A DNA stretch of 7,419 nt from JBGFRR01 sp041695045. Its GTDB lineage: Bacteria; Bacteroidota; Ignavibacteria; UBA10030. The notes under the pieces were generated by a model. That model saw nothing but the letters and a program-made list of their open reading frames with translations, did no database searches and was not told where the DNA came from. Of the stretch, positions 7,185-7,419 are shown piece by piece. Numbering within the stretch: position 1 is the stretch's first letter; every line of letters begins with the position of its first letter. The translations under genes and the position numbers were made by a program. Location of the stretch: NCBI GenBank assembly GCA_041695045.1, contig JBGFRR010000054.1, positions 1 to 7,419 on the forward strand, in the 5' to 3' direction.

Positions 7185-7382
7185 TTATTGTTTGCGTAAT
7201 GTCTCGTCCAACCGCTGCATGAAATTCCGCTCGGCCTTGTGTTTAACGCGCACAGCTTCGAGCCAGGCGGCGAATTCCTTCTCCTGCTGCGTGTTATGCG
7301 CATCCCCGCGGATTCCGTCGGCGGGCGTGGCGGCTCTCCCGCACGCACCGTCAGAATGCGGATGCGCGGTGTGCCTGCTCAT
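7185..7382 (-). CDS. Small hypothetical protein, 65 aa
   Basis: The ATG at 7380-7382 overlaps the stop of the upstream gene as ATGA and is preceded six bases away by GGAGGG (7389-7394), an excellent Shine-Dalgarno. The start is therefore well supported. The first 30 or so residues are polar, rich in His/Gly/Ala/Asp and probably disordered. The remainder, EKEFAAWLEAVRVKHKAERN (34-53) followed by FMQRLDETLRKQ, is a strongly charged amphipathic helix. It loosely recalls the C-terminal tails of some DUF6880/SWIM-type proteins, so it could be a detached fragment, but that resemblance is weak. No catalytic or DNA-binding motif is seen. It appears co-transcribed with the genes on both sides. Confidence 0.5.
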   Translation of the reverse strand: MSRHTAHPHSDGACGRAATPADGIRGDAHNTQQEKEFAAWLEAVRVKHKAERNFMQRLDETLRKQ

Positions 7383-7419
7383 GCCGATCCCTCCGCCAGC
7401 ATGTTCATGACGAGGCGGA
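7379..7419 (-). CDS. C-terminal tail of an unidentified gene, cut by window edge
   Basis: The last 12 codons of a frame entering from the window edge read RLVMNMLAEGSA followed by TGA at 7379-7381. The reality of this frame is supported by the ATGA overlap with the next gene and by the GGAGGG ribosome binding site of that gene lying inside it, as expected in a compact operon. Too few residues are present to name a family. Confidence 0.4.
   Translation of the reverse strand, partial: RLVMNMLAEGSA

Noticed and set aside
1..7419. CRISPR repeats
   Set aside because: No regularly spaced direct repeats were found on reading through. Nearly all of the window is coding sequence, and the gaps (about 90-100 bp) are too short for an array.

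Overview
The window holds the effector half of a type I-G CRISPR-Cas system (formerly I-U, also called the Dpsyc or GSU subtype). All of it is on the minus strand, so the transcript runs from high to low coordinates. The base composition is moderately GC-rich, and the gene families and the transposase fragment fit a proteobacterium, perhaps an alphaproteobacterium. That taxonomic guess is weak. No rRNA, tRNA or CRISPR array is visible.

Layout in transcription order. (1) 7419-6913: the tail of an unidentified upstream gene, then a 65-aa and an 88-aa hypothetical protein, tightly packed on the cas strand. (2) 6912-6824: an 89-bp gap ending in a strong Shine-Dalgarno. (3) 6823-127: four cas genes with no intergenic space. 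These are csb1 (Cas7 backbone), csb2 (Cas5-Cas6 fusion), cas3 (helicase followed by a C-terminal HD nuclease) and a csb3/GSU0052-family gene. The csb1 stop abuts the csb2 start. csb2/cas3 overlap by 4 bp (ATGA) and cas3/csb3 overlap by 4 bp (GTGA). Each start has its own Shine-Dalgarno inside the preceding gene, so the unit looks like a translationally coupled operon. (4) 126-1: an insertion-sequence end and the first codons of an IS5/IS1182-like transposase.

How the genes should work together, from family knowledge: Csb2 processes pre-crRNA and caps the crRNA, Csb1 forms the filament along the crRNA, the GSU0052/Csb3-type protein is the candidate large or Cas3-associated subunit, and Cas3 unwinds and degrades the target DNA. 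The spacer-acquisition genes (cas4-cas1, cas2), the array and any csx17 are not in the window.

The most interesting structural detail is at the 3' end of the operon. The csb3 stop codon carries another ATGA overlap with a Shine-Dalgarno-like AAGGTG in front of it, but that reading frame is only Met-Ile-Val-stop. The stop lies in a CTAG tetranucleotide that abuts the presumed IS end. This suggests that a fifth operon gene was cut off at its fourth codon by the IS insertion.
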